Shown: positions 1-7,866, counted from the stretch's first letter. The stretch is DNA of 14,912 nucleotides from Weeksellaceae bacterium (GCA_022701475.1 JAKOOI010000395.1:1-14912), one strand, 5' to 3'. The notes: a model not told the origin generated them from the sequence alone. Program-made: numbers and translations.

Positions 1-698
1 ATGGTGCCGTTGGCAAATCTTTTTACGGCCTCATCGGATTTTGACTGGTCTGAAAAGTTGATGGTTTCCTTATCGAAGATTTTCAGGGTGGTAAACCTGC
101 TTTTCCAGAGGAGGTCCCTGTAGCCTAACGGGTCTGTTGAAGTGATATTGCCTTTAAGAATCGTATTGATGCCGGTTTTCTTCACTTTTTTCACAGAAAC
201 GGCCGTCGTAGCGGAATTTTTATTCCTCTCGATTTCCAGTACAAAGCCCAGGTTCTGTCCTAGGACTGAAGGCCCGCCCTGAATTTTCAGTTCATTGGTA
301 TACCAGACTTCGATGGTATTTGAATTGATTCTGGTAATGGCTTTCTTACAGGTGTAGCCAAGGATTTTCTTTGTTTCATTGGTCTGTTCAAAAGTCTGTT
401 TCCTTACAGATTCCGCATCGGAAGTAGAGATGATTTCTCCGGACTTAAGGAAGGCGTAGGACACAACGGCATTTGAAGGTTTTTCAATTTTCGTGATTTC
501 AAAAGGAAGCTCAGCTTTCTGCTCCCGGATTTTATTGTTCAGGATGATGTTTTCCTTTTCACTGGCCCAGACCAGGGTAGGGGATTGTCCGGTCACCGCT
601 TTTCCGTTGGACGAGCTGATGTACTGCACTTCATAAGTCTGTGCAAAGGCCAGGTAAGAGCTGAAAATAAAAAAGCTGAATAAAATCCGTTGTCTCAT
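1..698 (-). CDS. GLPGLI family secreted protein (partial, 3' end outside window)
   Basis: The first 232 codons are present; the gene continues past the left edge. Residues 1-20 form a signal peptide (basic start, hydrophobic core, cleavage near LAFA-Q), so the product is exported. Residues 108-160 match the GLPGLI (Porph_ging) family pattern: a KKILGYTCKKA block, then VWYTNELKIQGGPSVLGQ, then a degenerate core NLGFVLEIE in place of the usual GLPGLILEI. The family is common in Bacteroidota and its function is unknown. I chose the ATG at 698 over the in-frame ATG at 704 because the paralogous upstream segment of the neighbouring WG-repeat gene has ATG only at the equivalent of 698. A TAnnTTTG element (TACCTTTG) lies 15 bp upstream, and the terminator of the WG-repeat gene separates the two units. 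The total length and any C-terminal domain cannot be judged. Confidence 0.8.
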   Translation of the reverse strand, partial: MRQRILFSFFIFSSYLAFAQTYEVQYISSSNGKAVTGQSPTLVWASEKENIILNNKIREQKAELPFEITKIEKPSNAVVSYAFLKSGEIISTSDAESVRKQTFEQTNETKKILGYTCKKAITRINSNTIEVWYTNELKIQGGPSVLGQNLGFVLEIERNKNSATTAVSVKKVKKTGINTILKGNITSTDPLGYRDLLWKSRFTTLKIFDKETINFSDQSKSDEAVKRFANGT

Positions 699-746
699 AA
701 GCATGGTTTTCTGCAAAGGTAGCATTTGATTTCAATCCATAAAAAA
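669..746 (-). repeat. 78-bp direct repeat, copy 1 (promoter plus signal-peptide start)
   Basis: This segment is identical to 3043-3120 at 72 of 78 positions with no gaps. It runs from the T-tract of the upstream terminator, through the -7 element and the start codon, into codon 10 of the GLPGLI gene. Weaker ungapped similarity continues to the LAF-A/S-Q cleavage site. Confidence 0.9.
714..721 (-). promoter_or_regulatory. -7 promoter element of GLPGLI gene
   Basis: TACCTTTG on the minus strand matches the Bacteroidota -7 consensus TAnnTTTG and lies 15 bp before the chosen ATG. No clear -33 TTG is visible at the usual spacing; the region there is a T-run. The element is part of the 78-bp segment duplicated upstream of the WG-repeat gene. 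Confidence 0.6.
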
Positions 747-768
747 GCAGCTCACGAAAATGAGCTGC
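741..768 (-). terminator. Intrinsic terminator of WG-repeat gene
   Basis: On the minus strand a perfect 8-bp stem, GCAGCTCA/TGAGCTGC (761-768 with 747-754), closes a 6-nt loop and is followed by six T residues (746-741). It begins 30 bp after the stop codon of the WG-repeat gene and separates it from the GLPGLI gene. Confidence 0.85.
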
Positions 769-798
769 TGTAAACCTGTTTTTTATTGATTTTCGGGA

Positions 799-3072
799 TC
801 AACGATCAGCATTCCTGATTTTATTTCCGGAACGGTCAATAATAATATACTGATCCCCTGTTTTTGCTCTTGCCTGATAAGAATCTATAAACGGCCAGGC
901 TTCATCATAGCTGTTTTTGATGACAAGCCGGTTGTATTTATCGATGTATCCCCATTTCCCATCCATTTTTACCGGGGCCAGCCTGTTATTGAACGGGATA
1001 CCGTCTTCGTACTGGAAATTGATCTTCATATTTCCTTTCCTGTCTGCAAAACCTGTTTTGTTGTTCAGCTTTACCAGGATCAGCTCATCATCGCCGTCCA
1101 TATATGAACCGTCGTTTACGGAAATTTTCTGGTATTTGGGTTCGAGGATGATTTTTCCTTCCCCGTCGATCATTCCGTACAGGTTGTTGCTGATGATAAC
1201 AGCTGTATTGTTCCGAAGGGGCAAAATTTCATATTCTGCAGGTAACACCACCTGGTTTTCGCTATTGACCAGACCCTGGTTTTTGCCGTTTTTACTGATT
1301 TTCAGGATACCTTTTGAAAATTCTGAATAGTCTTTCCAGGTAAAAAGGGTAGCGGTATTCTTAACGATGTCTACCAGGTAGTTTTCCGCAGTATATTTTG
1401 CCAGGAATATGCCGGATTTTTCCAGGAAGGAAACGGAGTCAAATCTCGGGGACAGCATTTTGTTACCGGTACTGTTGATAAAACCTGTCTTACCGTCCTG
1501 TTCTATAATCACGGCATGATCGGATTTCTTTTCATCATAGATCCTGAAATCTCCGCTGCTCAGGGTAAATGTTTTCTCAATATTGCAGCTGCTGCCGAAA
1601 ATATCAATGCGGTTACCGGATTTTGCGGTTATTTTATTTTTCTTTGGGATGAGTTCATCGTAAACTATTTTCAGCAGGACGTTTCCTTTAAAATCAAATA
1701 TGCCTCTTTTTTTATTTTTAGAGACCAGGATAAAATTTCCGTAGACGGAAACATCATCCATATCCTGTTCTATGATTTTCTTTGTCATACAGTCCGACAA
1801 TGAATATTTCCCGTCAGCTGTCCTGCTGACGGTTACTCCTTTTATATTGGCGCTGAAGGCTGAAGATTTTACAGGATCAGCTGTATTGCCTTTTTTATCG
1901 ATGTAAAAAGAGCTGCCGGAAGTCTGAACCCTTGCATATCCGTCTTTGAAATTTTCGGCTCTGTCATAGGTTGGCGGTATAATCACCGTGCCCAGCCTGT
2001 CGATAAAACCGTATTTCCCGTTGCTTTTAATAATGGAGAGGCCTTCGGCGAAACTTCCGGCTTCAAACGTATTTTTGAAAATAACAGTACCGGACTTGTC
2101 TTCATATACTTTGTTTCCGTTATAATTCATAAATCTGTAGCCTTCTTCGTAAGACAGCTGATGGTATTCCGAAGTTTCCCTTTTTGCATTTACGGAAAAC
2201 CATTGATTGTCTTTTTTTACGTAAGCATACCCATTTTCAAAGATCGTGGCATGATCAAATACAAAATCAAAAATCATTTTTCCTTTTGTATCAAATAAAC
2301 CGAATGCATTGTTTTTTTTTACCGAGACCATTCCCTGGAAAGCAGGGCTGATGAGATCATATTCAAAGGGAATAATGATGTTTTCCCGGGTATCTATAAG
2401 CCCGTATTTCCCATTCCTGGAAATATTGGCAACGCCTTCCCTGAATACGGTCGGGTAATCATAAGCAGGCGCAATCACTTCTTTCCCGTTTTTATCTATA
2501 AATCCCCAGTATTTGAACCGGGAAACGGCGGCAAGGCCATTGAAGAACGGCTGTCCGTTATCGTACCGGTCAGTGGTGATTTTTATATTCCCGGATGAAT
2601 CAAAATAGGTAAGCTGGTACTTATTGGTTTCGTTATTATAGTTTTGTCTTGCCATGAACAGCCCTTCCGAATAAGGCTTTCCGTAATAATCGAAGTTCAG
2701 GGCTTTATAAACGGGGTATTCACGGTAGCTGTCTTTTGTGGCGTGAGCTCCGAAAAAGGTACTGCAGTTTTCGCTTCCGTCCAAGCTGAAGGCAAAAGTG
2801 CCGGTTTTCCCTTTGGCAAACAATCCTTCATCGGCTATATAAATGTCATCATAGATCAATGGAAGAACAATTCTTCCGGATTCGTTGATGATTCCGTAAT
2901 ATCCGCCTTTGGAAATCCGGGCGACCCCATTTTTAAATTCACCGATCCAGAAGTCCTGCTTCTTCTGAATGAACATTTTCCGGTCATTGTTATAGCTTCC
3001 GCTGATGTTTTTCTGGGAAAAGGCGAGGCAGTGAGATAGAGTAAAAAAGCTGAATAAAATCCGCTGTATCAT
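799..3072 (-). CDS. Secreted WG-repeat (beta-repeat) protein, 757 aa
   Basis: Residues 1-20 are a signal peptide (MIQRILFSFF core, ending LAFSQ), so the protein is exported. The rest is built of WG-type beta repeats of about 40-50 residues with the pattern 'G-hydrophobic-hydrophobic-D-x-x-G-x-hydrophobic-hydrophobic-x-P-x-Y-D'. Clear examples are YYGIINESGRIVLPLIYDDI, YWGFIDKNGKEVIAPAYDY, KYGLIDTRENIIIPFEYD, KYGFIDRLGTVIIPPTYD, LYGMIDGEGKIILEPKYQ and KWGYIDKYNRLVIKNSYD. The middle (roughly residues 395-580) is more degenerate. WG-repeat proteins are widespread in Bacteroidota without a defined biochemical role; an extracellular or periplasmic binding scaffold is an inference. The frame also reads upstream to a TTG at 3090, but the ATG at 3072 begins the signal peptide and follows the promoter by 15 bp. 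The stop is TGA and an intrinsic terminator follows. Confidence 0.92.
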   Translation of the reverse strand: MIQRILFSFFTLSHCLAFSQKNISGSYNNDRKMFIQKKQDFWIGEFKNGVARISKGGYYGIINESGRIVLPLIYDDIYIADEGLFAKGKTGTFAFSLDGSENCSTFFGAHATKDSYREYPVYKALNFDYYGKPYSEGLFMARQNYNNETNKYQLTYFDSSGNIKITTDRYDNGQPFFNGLAAVSRFKYWGFIDKNGKEVIAPAYDYPTVFREGVANISRNGKYGLIDTRENIIIPFEYDLISPAFQGMVSVKKNNAFGLFDTKGKMIFDFVFDHATIFENGYAYVKKDNQWFSVNAKRETSEYHQLSYEEGYRFMNYNGNKVYEDKSGTVIFKNTFEAGSFAEGLSIIKSNGKYGFIDRLGTVIIPPTYDRAENFKDGYARVQTSGSSFYIDKKGNTADPVKSSAFSANIKGVTVSRTADGKYSLSDCMTKKIIEQDMDDVSVYGNFILVSKNKKRGIFDFKGNVLLKIVYDELIPKKNKITAKSGNRIDIFGSSCNIEKTFTLSSGDFRIYDEKKSDHAVIIEQDGKTGFINSTGNKMLSPRFDSVSFLEKSGIFLAKYTAENYLVDIVKNTATLFTWKDYSEFSKGILKISKNGKNQGLVNSENQVVLPAEYEILPLRNNTAVIISNNLYGMIDGEGKIILEPKYQKISVNDGSYMDGDDELILVKLNNKTGFADRKGNMKINFQYEDGIPFNNRLAPVKMDGKWGYIDKYNRLVIKNSYDEAWPFIDSYQARAKTGDQYIIIDRSGNKIRNADR

Positions 3073-3120
3073 AAGTGTGGTTTTCTGCAAAGGTAATATT
3101 TGATTTCAATCCATAAAAAA
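3043..3120 (-). repeat. 78-bp direct repeat, copy 2 (promoter plus signal-peptide start)
   Basis: This is the partner of 669-746, with six substitutions and no gaps. It covers the T-tract of the methyltransferase terminator, the -7 element, the start codon and the first ten codons of the WG-repeat gene. One substitution turns the upstream in-frame ATG of copy 1 into GTG, which supports the downstream ATG as the real start in both genes. Confidence 0.9.
3088..3095 (-). promoter_or_regulatory. -7 promoter element of WG-repeat gene
   Basis: TACCTTTG on the minus strand matches TAnnTTTG and sits 15 bp before the ATG at 3072, the same position as in the GLPGLI gene. Confidence 0.6.
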
Positions 3121-3144
3121 ACTGCTCCGGAACGGAACAGTTTT
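3115..3144 (-). terminator. Intrinsic terminator of RNA methyltransferase gene
   Basis: On the minus strand an 8-bp stem with one G-T pair (ACTGTTCC with GGAGCAGT, 3141-3121) closes a 5-nt loop and is followed by at least six T. It lies about 30 bp past the stop codon at 3172. Confidence 0.8.
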
Positions 3145-3171
3145 CTATTGGTTCTTATAGTTATAGTAAAA

Positions 3172-4377
3172 CTAAGGCATTCTTTCGATCAGGGCCATGT
3201 AGAAGCCGTCATAGCCTTCGCTCGGCATTACTTTTTCATCTTTTATCAGTCTGAAATCCGGGTTGTTTTTCAGGAACTCCGCAACCTGTCCGTTATTTTC
3301 AGATGGAAGGATAGAGCAGGTGGCATACACCATTTTTCCTCCTTTTTTCAGCATTTTGGAATAGTCCTGGATAATCTGCTGCTGTTCGCCTTTGATCCTG
3401 TCAATGAAATCCTGGTCGATCTTCCATTTGCTGTCCGGATTTCTCTTCAGGACGCCAAGCCCGGAACACGGAGCATCGATCAGTAAGCGGTCTGCCTTTT
3501 CATGCAGTCTCTTGATCACTTTATTATCGGTAATCATCCGGGTTTCGATGTTGTGGGCACCGGCTCTCTTGGCACGGCGCTTCAGTTCTGCCAGTTTCCA
3601 TTCAAAGATATCCAGGGCGATGATCTGGCCTTTATTTCCCATCAGGGCGGCCAGGTGAAGGGTCTTTCCGCCGGCACCGGCACAGGCATCCACCACGCGC
3701 TGGCCTTCTTTTACATCCAGGAAATAGGCAATTTTCTGGGAGGACGCGTCCTGGACTTCAAACAATCCTTCCTTAAAAGCGGTAGTGAGAAAAACGTTCT
3801 TTTTCTCCTCCAGCTGTACGGCATCCGGGTAATTCCTGACAGGATAGGATACGATATTCTCATCTGAAAGGTCGGAAATCAGTTCTTTGGTAGTGGTTCT
3901 CAGGGTATTCGCCCGTAACACGGTAGGGGCCTGCTCGTTCAGGGCCTGCATTTCCTTTTCCCACTTCGGGCCCAGTTCTTTTTCCAGGGTTTCGGCCAGC
4001 CAGTCCGGGATGGAATATTCGATGGCCTTGGTAGGAACGGTTCCTTTTTTAAGTTTGGTCAGGATGTCGGCAATTTTGATCCCGTCGAATTCCTCGAACT
4101 TTTTATAGTTGGTCTTGCTCCAGAGAAGGTAGGCAAGGATCAGTTTATAGACATTATTCGGTTTTACCCCTTCGCCCATGTAGTATTCAAGGCGTTTCTT
4201 CCAGCGGATGATGTTGTAAAAAATCTCTGAAACTACCGCTCTGTCCTGGCTTCCCCATTTCCTGTTTGCCTTCAGAAGTCTTTCGATAACTTTATCGGCA
4301 TACTTATTTTTCTCGAAAAACGTTTCCTGCAAAGCATCGTGAATTCCGATGGCCAGGTTTCTGTGTATCAATTCCAT
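3172..4377 (-). CDS. RsmB/NOP family RNA (cytosine-5)-methyltransferase
   Basis: The 401-residue protein is a class I SAM-dependent RNA m5C methyltransferase. Residues 1-150 form an NusB/RsmB-like helical N-terminal region. The Rossmann catalytic domain follows: SAM-binding motif I VVDACAGAGGKT (228-239), motif II acidic ALDIFEWK (254-261), the catalytic-region motif IV DAPCSGLG with Cys304, and motif VI YATCSILPSENN with Cys354. The two cysteines are the pair used by this family for catalysis and product release. There is no separate PUA domain at the C-terminus, and the length fits the Bacteroidota members annotated as RsmB/NOP family. The exact substrate (16S rRNA C967 as for RsmB, or another rRNA or tRNA site) cannot be fixed from sequence. 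The gene appears monocistronic, with its own -7 element and terminator. Confidence 0.93.
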   Translation of the reverse strand: MELIHRNLAIGIHDALQETFFEKNKYADKVIERLLKANRKWGSQDRAVVSEIFYNIIRWKKRLEYYMGEGVKPNNVYKLILAYLLWSKTNYKKFEEFDGIKIADILTKLKKGTVPTKAIEYSIPDWLAETLEKELGPKWEKEMQALNEQAPTVLRANTLRTTTKELISDLSDENIVSYPVRNYPDAVQLEEKKNVFLTTAFKEGLFEVQDASSQKIAYFLDVKEGQRVVDACAGAGGKTLHLAALMGNKGQIIALDIFEWKLAELKRRAKRAGAHNIETRMITDNKVIKRLHEKADRLLIDAPCSGLGVLKRNPDSKWKIDQDFIDRIKGEQQQIIQDYSKMLKKGGKMVYATCSILPSENNGQVAEFLKNNPDFRLIKDEKVMPSEGYDGFYMALIERMP

Positions 4378-4405
4378 AAAATTGGGTTCTGCTGTTTTGA
4401 ATCTG

Positions 4406-4413
4406 CAAAAATA
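4406..4413 (-). promoter_or_regulatory. -7 promoter element of RNA methyltransferase gene
   Basis: TATTTTTG on the minus strand matches TAnnTTTG and lies 28 bp before the ATG at 4377. A convincing -33 element is not seen. Confidence 0.5.
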
Positions 4414-4514
4414 AGAAAATTTAGATTGGCAGGGTTATAAATTGTCAGTTATGAGTTATTCCGCATGCAGTAAACTTATAAATTATAATTTTTTAACTCA
4501 TCACTCAAAACACT

Positions 4515-4522
4515 TACCTTTG
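4515..4522 (+). promoter_or_regulatory. -7 promoter element of yjdM
   Basis: TACCTTTG matches TAnnTTTG and lies 15 bp before the ATG at 4538. Its position rules out the upstream in-frame ATG at 4442 as the translation start. Confidence 0.65.
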
Positions 4523-4537
4523 CAAAAAATTAAAAAT

Positions 4538-4882
4538 ATGAGTGATCCTGTACTTTGCCCCAAATGTGAATCTGAATTTACGTATCCGAGCGATAATGTA
4601 ATGGTGTGTTCCCAATGTTTCTATGAGTGGAACCCTGAAGAAGCGGCTTCCGAAGCTTCCGCATCCGGAAAAATTTTAGATTCGAACGGCAACGAGCTTC
4701 AGGACGGAGATTCCGTAGTGGTAGTGAAAGACCTTCCTGTAAAAGGAGCCCCGAAACCGGTGAAGGCCGGTACGAAGGTGAAAAATATCCGGCTGAGACC
4801 GGACAGCGATCATAACATCGACTGTAAGATCGACGGGTTCGGTGCCATGGCCCTGAAATCGGAATTCGTGAAAAAAGCATAA
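4538..4882 (+). CDS. yjdM: YjdM/PhnA family zinc-ribbon protein
   Basis: The 114-residue protein matches the YjdM (formerly PhnA) family along its whole length (E. coli YjdM is about 111 residues). The N-terminus is a zinc ribbon with Cys7-x2-Cys10 and Cys24-x2-Cys27. The C-terminal PhnA domain (about 44-114) carries the family's conserved blocks [41 protein letters not shown] and LKSEFVKK. The old name 'alkylphosphonate uptake protein' is misleading: the family lies outside the C-P lyase core and its role is not settled. The reading frame extends upstream to 4442, but those 32 codons lie before and across the promoter and have no counterpart in the family, so the start is ATG 4538. A strong terminator follows. 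Confidence 0.95.
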   Translation: MSDPVLCPKCESEFTYPSDNVMVCSQCFYEWNPEEAASEASASGKILDSNGNELQDGDSVVVVKDLPVKGAPKPVKAGTKVKNIRLRPDSDHNIDCKIDGFGAMALKSEFVKKA

Positions 4883-4913
4883 TCCCGGAGCATCTTTGCT
4901 GCCGTATGGAAAC

Positions 4914-4965
4914 AGGCCGGTTTATTCATCAGTTCAATGGATATTCCGGCCTTTTTATTTTTTTT
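4914..4965 (+). terminator. Intrinsic terminator of yjdM
   Basis: AGGCCGG (4914-4920) pairs perfectly with CCGGCCT (4946-4952). A short inner helix is possible after a 2-bp mismatch, and a T-rich tract TTTTTATTTTTTTT follows. Confidence 0.8.
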
Positions 4966-4985
4966 AAAGTTTAAAAATTACAGTG

Positions 4986-4993
4986 TATCTTTT
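4986..4993 (+). promoter_or_regulatory. Possible -7 element of kgtP-like gene
   Basis: TATCTTTT matches 7 of 8 positions relative to TAnnTTTG treated as a template (last base T instead of G) and lies 18 bp before ATG 5012. Confidence 0.35.
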
Positions 4994-5011
4994 AGCGTCC
5001 AAAATTTATTC

Positions 5012-6316
5012 ATGAATACACAACACACGCCATCCATTACCACAGGGGAAAGAATCAAAGCCATTATCGGCGGATCCGTAGGAAACCTCGTGGAATGGTA
5101 TGACTGGTACGCCTATGCTGCCTTTGCCATCTATTTTTCACATGCCTTTTTCCCTGATTCCGATATGACCGCACAATTGCTGAATACGGCAGGGATTTTT
5201 GCCGTGGGGTTCCTGATGAGGCCTGTCGGCGGCTGGATGTTCGGAAGTATTGCCGATAAGATCGGGAGAAAAAGAGCCATGACGCTATCGGTATTGCTGA
5301 TGTCTTTCGGCTCGCTGCTGATCGCCCTGACGCCAACGTATAAAACGATCGGGGTGCTGGCGCCGGTCCTTTTACTGGCGGCCCGGCTGCTGCAGGGGCT
5401 GAGTGTGGGCGGAGAATATGGGGTTTCCGCTACCTATCTCAGTGAGATGGCTACCGAAGACCGCCGCGGATTCTATTCGAGCTTTCAGTATGTTACCCTG
5501 ATTGGCGGACAGCTGATTGCATTGGGGATCCAGCTGATCCTGCAGAAGCTGCTTCTTACGGAAACCCAGCTGGAAGAATGGGGATGGAGGATTCCGTTTG
5601 TTATAGGAGCCATCCTTTCGGTAATTGCCCTGTACCTGAGGTCAAGCCTTCATGAAACGGAAGCTTTCGAAAACAAAAAAGAAATGGGACAAAGTAAAAA
5701 AGGCTCCGTAAAAGAGCTTCTGAAGCATCCGCAGGCGCTGCTGACGGTGATCGGACTTACCTTGGGCGGAACGCTGGCTTTTTACACGTACACTACTTAT
5801 ATGCAGAAATTTCTGGTCAATACGGTACATCTCAGCAAGGAACAGTCTACCCTGGTTTCTTTCGTTTCCCTTTTTTTATTCGCCTGCCTGCAGCCTATAT
5901 TCGGGGCACTTTCCGACAAGATCGGAAGAAGGCCGCTTTTACTGGGCTTCGGAATCCTGGGTACCCTGTGTACGGTTCCGCTGCTTACGGCTTTAAGCCA
6001 TACTACTTCTGTATGGATGTCATTCCTGTGGATCATGATTGCTCTGGTCATCGTCAGCGGTTATACCTCCATCAATGCTGTGGTGAAAGCGGAACTTTTC
6101 CCTTCTGAAGTGAGGGCACTGGGAGTAGGTCTGCCTTATGCCCTTACGGTAGCCATCTTCGGGGGAACTGCAGAATACCTTGCGCTCTGGTTCAAGCAGG
6201 CCGGTACGGAATATTATTTCTACTGGTATATTACCCTCTGTATTTCTTTTTCACTGATTGTTTATTTCAGGATGAAAGATACCAAGGAAAATTCCAGGCT
6301 GGATGAAGATATCTAG
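5012..6316 (+). CDS. kgtP: MHS-family 2-oxoglutarate:H+ symporter (KgtP-like)
   Basis: The 434-residue inner-membrane protein belongs to the metabolite:H+ symporter branch of the major facilitator superfamily and follows E. coli KgtP (432 aa) closely from end to end. Shared blocks include GNLVEWYDWYAYA (24-36), FLMRPVGGWMFG with the loop 2-3 signature ADKIGRKRAM (81-90), RLLQGLSVGGEYGVSATYLSE (from 125), FQYVTLIGGQL, EWGWRIPF, FYTYTTYMQKFLVNT, GALSDKIGRRP in the second half, and KAELFPSEVRALGVGL. Twelve membrane segments are expected. The likely role is proton-coupled import of 2-oxoglutarate or a related dicarboxylate. An in-frame ATG at 4937 lies within the yjdM terminator and would add 25 residues absent from KgtP, so ATG 5012 is preferred. 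No obvious terminator follows. Confidence 0.9.
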   Translation: MNTQHTPSITTGERIKAIIGGSVGNLVEWYDWYAYAAFAIYFSHAFFPDSDMTAQLLNTAGIFAVGFLMRPVGGWMFGSIADKIGRKRAMTLSVLLMSFGSLLIALTPTYKTIGVLAPVLLLAARLLQGLSVGGEYGVSATYLSEMATEDRRGFYSSFQYVTLIGGQLIALGIQLILQKLLLTETQLEEWGWRIPFVIGAILSVIALYLRSSLHETEAFENKKEMGQSKKGSVKELLKHPQALLTVIGLTLGGTLAFYTYTTYMQKFLVNTVHLSKEQSTLVSFVSLFLFACLQPIFGALSDKIGRRPLLLGFGILGTLCTVPLLTALSHTTSVWMSFLWIMIALVIVSGYTSINAVVKAELFPSEVRALGVGLPYALTVAIFGGTAEYLALWFKQAGTEYYFYWYITLCISFSLIVYFRMKDTKENSRLDEDI

Positions 6317-6873
6317 TTAATGTGAGGCCACAGCAGAAATCGGATTTATGGGCTGGAATGGAAGCTGGAGGTCTCTTTTGCCAGCATTACTGTCAAAGGT
6401 AGCAATAAGATCATTTTTTAAGGATCAGGAGAGATTTGTGTAAAATCTTCATGCATAGTGAACTTCAGTATTTCATCAAATAAACCGATGTAAATAAATG
6501 ATATACGGTCATGTTTACGTTAATCGGCAGGATGCTTCCTGAGATCACAGGGGGCAGCGGTTCTTTATAAAATAAAGGCATGAAAAAAGGAAAGAATTGG
6601 CCAGGGTATCTTTCAAAAACTAAATTGTCAGTCTAGAATACGACTAATTTTCGTTTTCAGGGGGCAGAAAGAGTATTAACCAAAAATTTCCTTATGCTGT
6701 AGAGATACAAAGGTAACAAAAAGTTTTAAATCCTATGATGATATTTTGCCTTTTTGCAGGAAAAAAGTCATGCTAAGTAATGGTTAATCAGCCTGATTGC
6801 ATTTTATGCCGGTGTATTATTGATGATTCAACAATAAATTTCCGTAAACATCCGGTGACGGAGGCATGTAAGG
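6317..6873. other. 557-bp stretch with no convincing gene
   Basis: I found no credible protein or known RNA gene here. It holds two exact minus-strand TAnnTTTG matches (TACCTTTG, plus-strand positions 6394-6401 and 6708-6715) not followed closely by a gene. The longest coding-like stretch is an open minus-strand frame of about 54 codons; its only internal ATG-initiated part is 38 codons (from about 6582 down to 6466), and a short second open stretch continues after the stop. This could be an untranslated transcript, a decayed gene or chance. A 10-bp motif, CTGCCCCCTG on the minus strand, occurs twice about 110 bp apart. Confidence 0.5.
6708..6715 (-). promoter_or_regulatory. Orphan -7-like element in gene-free stretch
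   Basis: TACCTTTG on the minus strand, in the wider context GTTACCTTTGTA, is a perfect TAnnTTTG match. No recognised gene lies downstream on the minus strand before the convergent 3' end of the kgtP-like gene at 6316. Confidence 0.3.
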
Positions 6874-7809
6874 TCAGGAAAAGGTAAGTGTTACGGCCCC
6901 TTTGATTTTTCCGTCTGAATATACAATGAGCTCTTTATCCTCCATCCGGATCTTATTCCAGTAATGGCTTCCCGCAAAACGGCTTTCCAGGACTTCCGCC
7001 TCGTGTCCGCTTCCTGTAATTTTAATATCGCCGGGATAATAGGCGAATTTCTGCAGCCCGTACCCGGACATTTCCTTTCTGCTGAAAATATTGACTTCCC
7101 CGAAGAGTTCTGCCACATAAGGACTTTCCGGGTTCCTGAATACGTCTTCCGGACTTCCGTTCTGTACTGTTTTTCCGTTTTCAAGCACAACGATCTGATC
7201 GAGCCACGGGATGATGTCCTGCAGTTCATGGGTAGAGATGATCAGGGAAATATCGTGCTGCTTTACGTATCGGAACAGCTTTTCACGGAGCCCTATTTTC
7301 CTGGAAAAATCAAGATTGCTGAAGGGTTCATCCAGTACCAGCAGTTTTGGCATAACGGAAAGGGCCCTGGCAATGGCTACCCGCTGCTGCTGCCCGCCGC
7401 TGAGATATTTCGGCAGGGTATGGGCAAAGTCTTCCAGCCCTACAACTTCCAGCAGCTCGGCAACGGTTTCCTTTTTCTTTGTCAGATGGATGTTCGAAAT
7501 AAATTTCCCTACATTTTCGGCAACGGTGGCATATGGCATCAGGTCAAAATGCTGGGCTACGAATTTCATATCGGGTTCCCCGGGAACCAGGTTGCCTTTA
7601 GGACCCATCAGTTTCCGGCCTTCAAAAATGATCCCGCCTTTCTGCCAGTCCAGCAATCCGTAGATCAGGCTTAGCAAGGTGGATTTCCCGCAGCCGCTTT
7701 CTCCGGCAAGCGCAATGATCCTGTCTTTTTCAAAGTTCAGGTTCAGGCCTTCAAACAGCGGTTTTTCCTTTGAATAAGAAAAATACAAATCGTTTATCTC
7801 TAGTAGCAT
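6874..7809 (-). CDS. Orphan ABC transporter ATP-binding protein (PotA/FbpC-like)
   Basis: The 311-residue cytoplasmic ATPase has a complete nucleotide-binding domain: Walker A GESGCGKST (36-44), Q-loop Gln86, signature LSGGQQQR (136-143), Walker B LLVLDEP (156-162), D-loop SNLD and the H-loop STHE with His194. The C-terminal ~75 residues (FGEVN onward, with a YYPGDIKI segment) resemble the TOBE-like extension of spermidine/ferric-ion/molybdate-type import ATPases. No permease or binding-protein gene is nearby, so the substrate is unknown and it must work with subunits encoded elsewhere, or not in transport. The open frame runs upstream to 7962, but that would cross the promoter region and overlap the divergent YceI gene; MLLEINDLYFSY at 7809 is the natural start of the domain. 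The stop is TGA. Confidence 0.9.
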   Translation of the reverse strand: MLLEINDLYFSYSKEKPLFEGLNLNFEKDRIIALAGESGCGKSTLLSLIYGLLDWQKGGIIFEGRKLMGPKGNLVPGEPDMKFVAQHFDLMPYATVAENVGKFISNIHLTKKKETVAELLEVVGLEDFAHTLPKYLSGGQQQRVAIARALSVMPKLLVLDEPFSNLDFSRKIGLREKLFRYVKQHDISLIISTHELQDIIPWLDQIVVLENGKTVQNGSPEDVFRNPESPYVAELFGEVNIFSRKEMSGYGLQKFAYYPGDIKITGSGHEAEVLESRFAGSHYWNKIRMEDKELIVYSDGKIKGAVTLTFS

Positions 7810-7813
7810 GATG

Positions 7814-7821
7814 CAAAGGTA
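7814..7821 (-). promoter_or_regulatory. -7 promoter element of ABC ATPase gene
   Basis: TACCTTTG on the minus strand is a perfect TAnnTTTG match only 4 bp before ATG 7809. At the usual distance to the transcription start, the mRNA would have almost no leader. Confidence 0.55.
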
Positions 7822-7858
7822 CTGAAATGTACCTATAGGAAAGAACCGGTTTTTTTCA

Positions 7859-7866
7859 TATCTTAG
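7859..7866 (+). promoter_or_regulatory. Possible -7 element of YceI gene
   Basis: TATCTTAG matches TAnnTTTG except at one position and lies 25 bp before ATG 7892, within the 82-bp divergent intergenic region shared with the ABC ATPase gene. Confidence 0.35.

Noticed and set aside
4442..4537. 32-codon N-terminal extension of yjdM
   Set aside because: It lies before and across the -7 element and has no counterpart in the YjdM family; ATG 4538 begins the zinc ribbon at the usual place.
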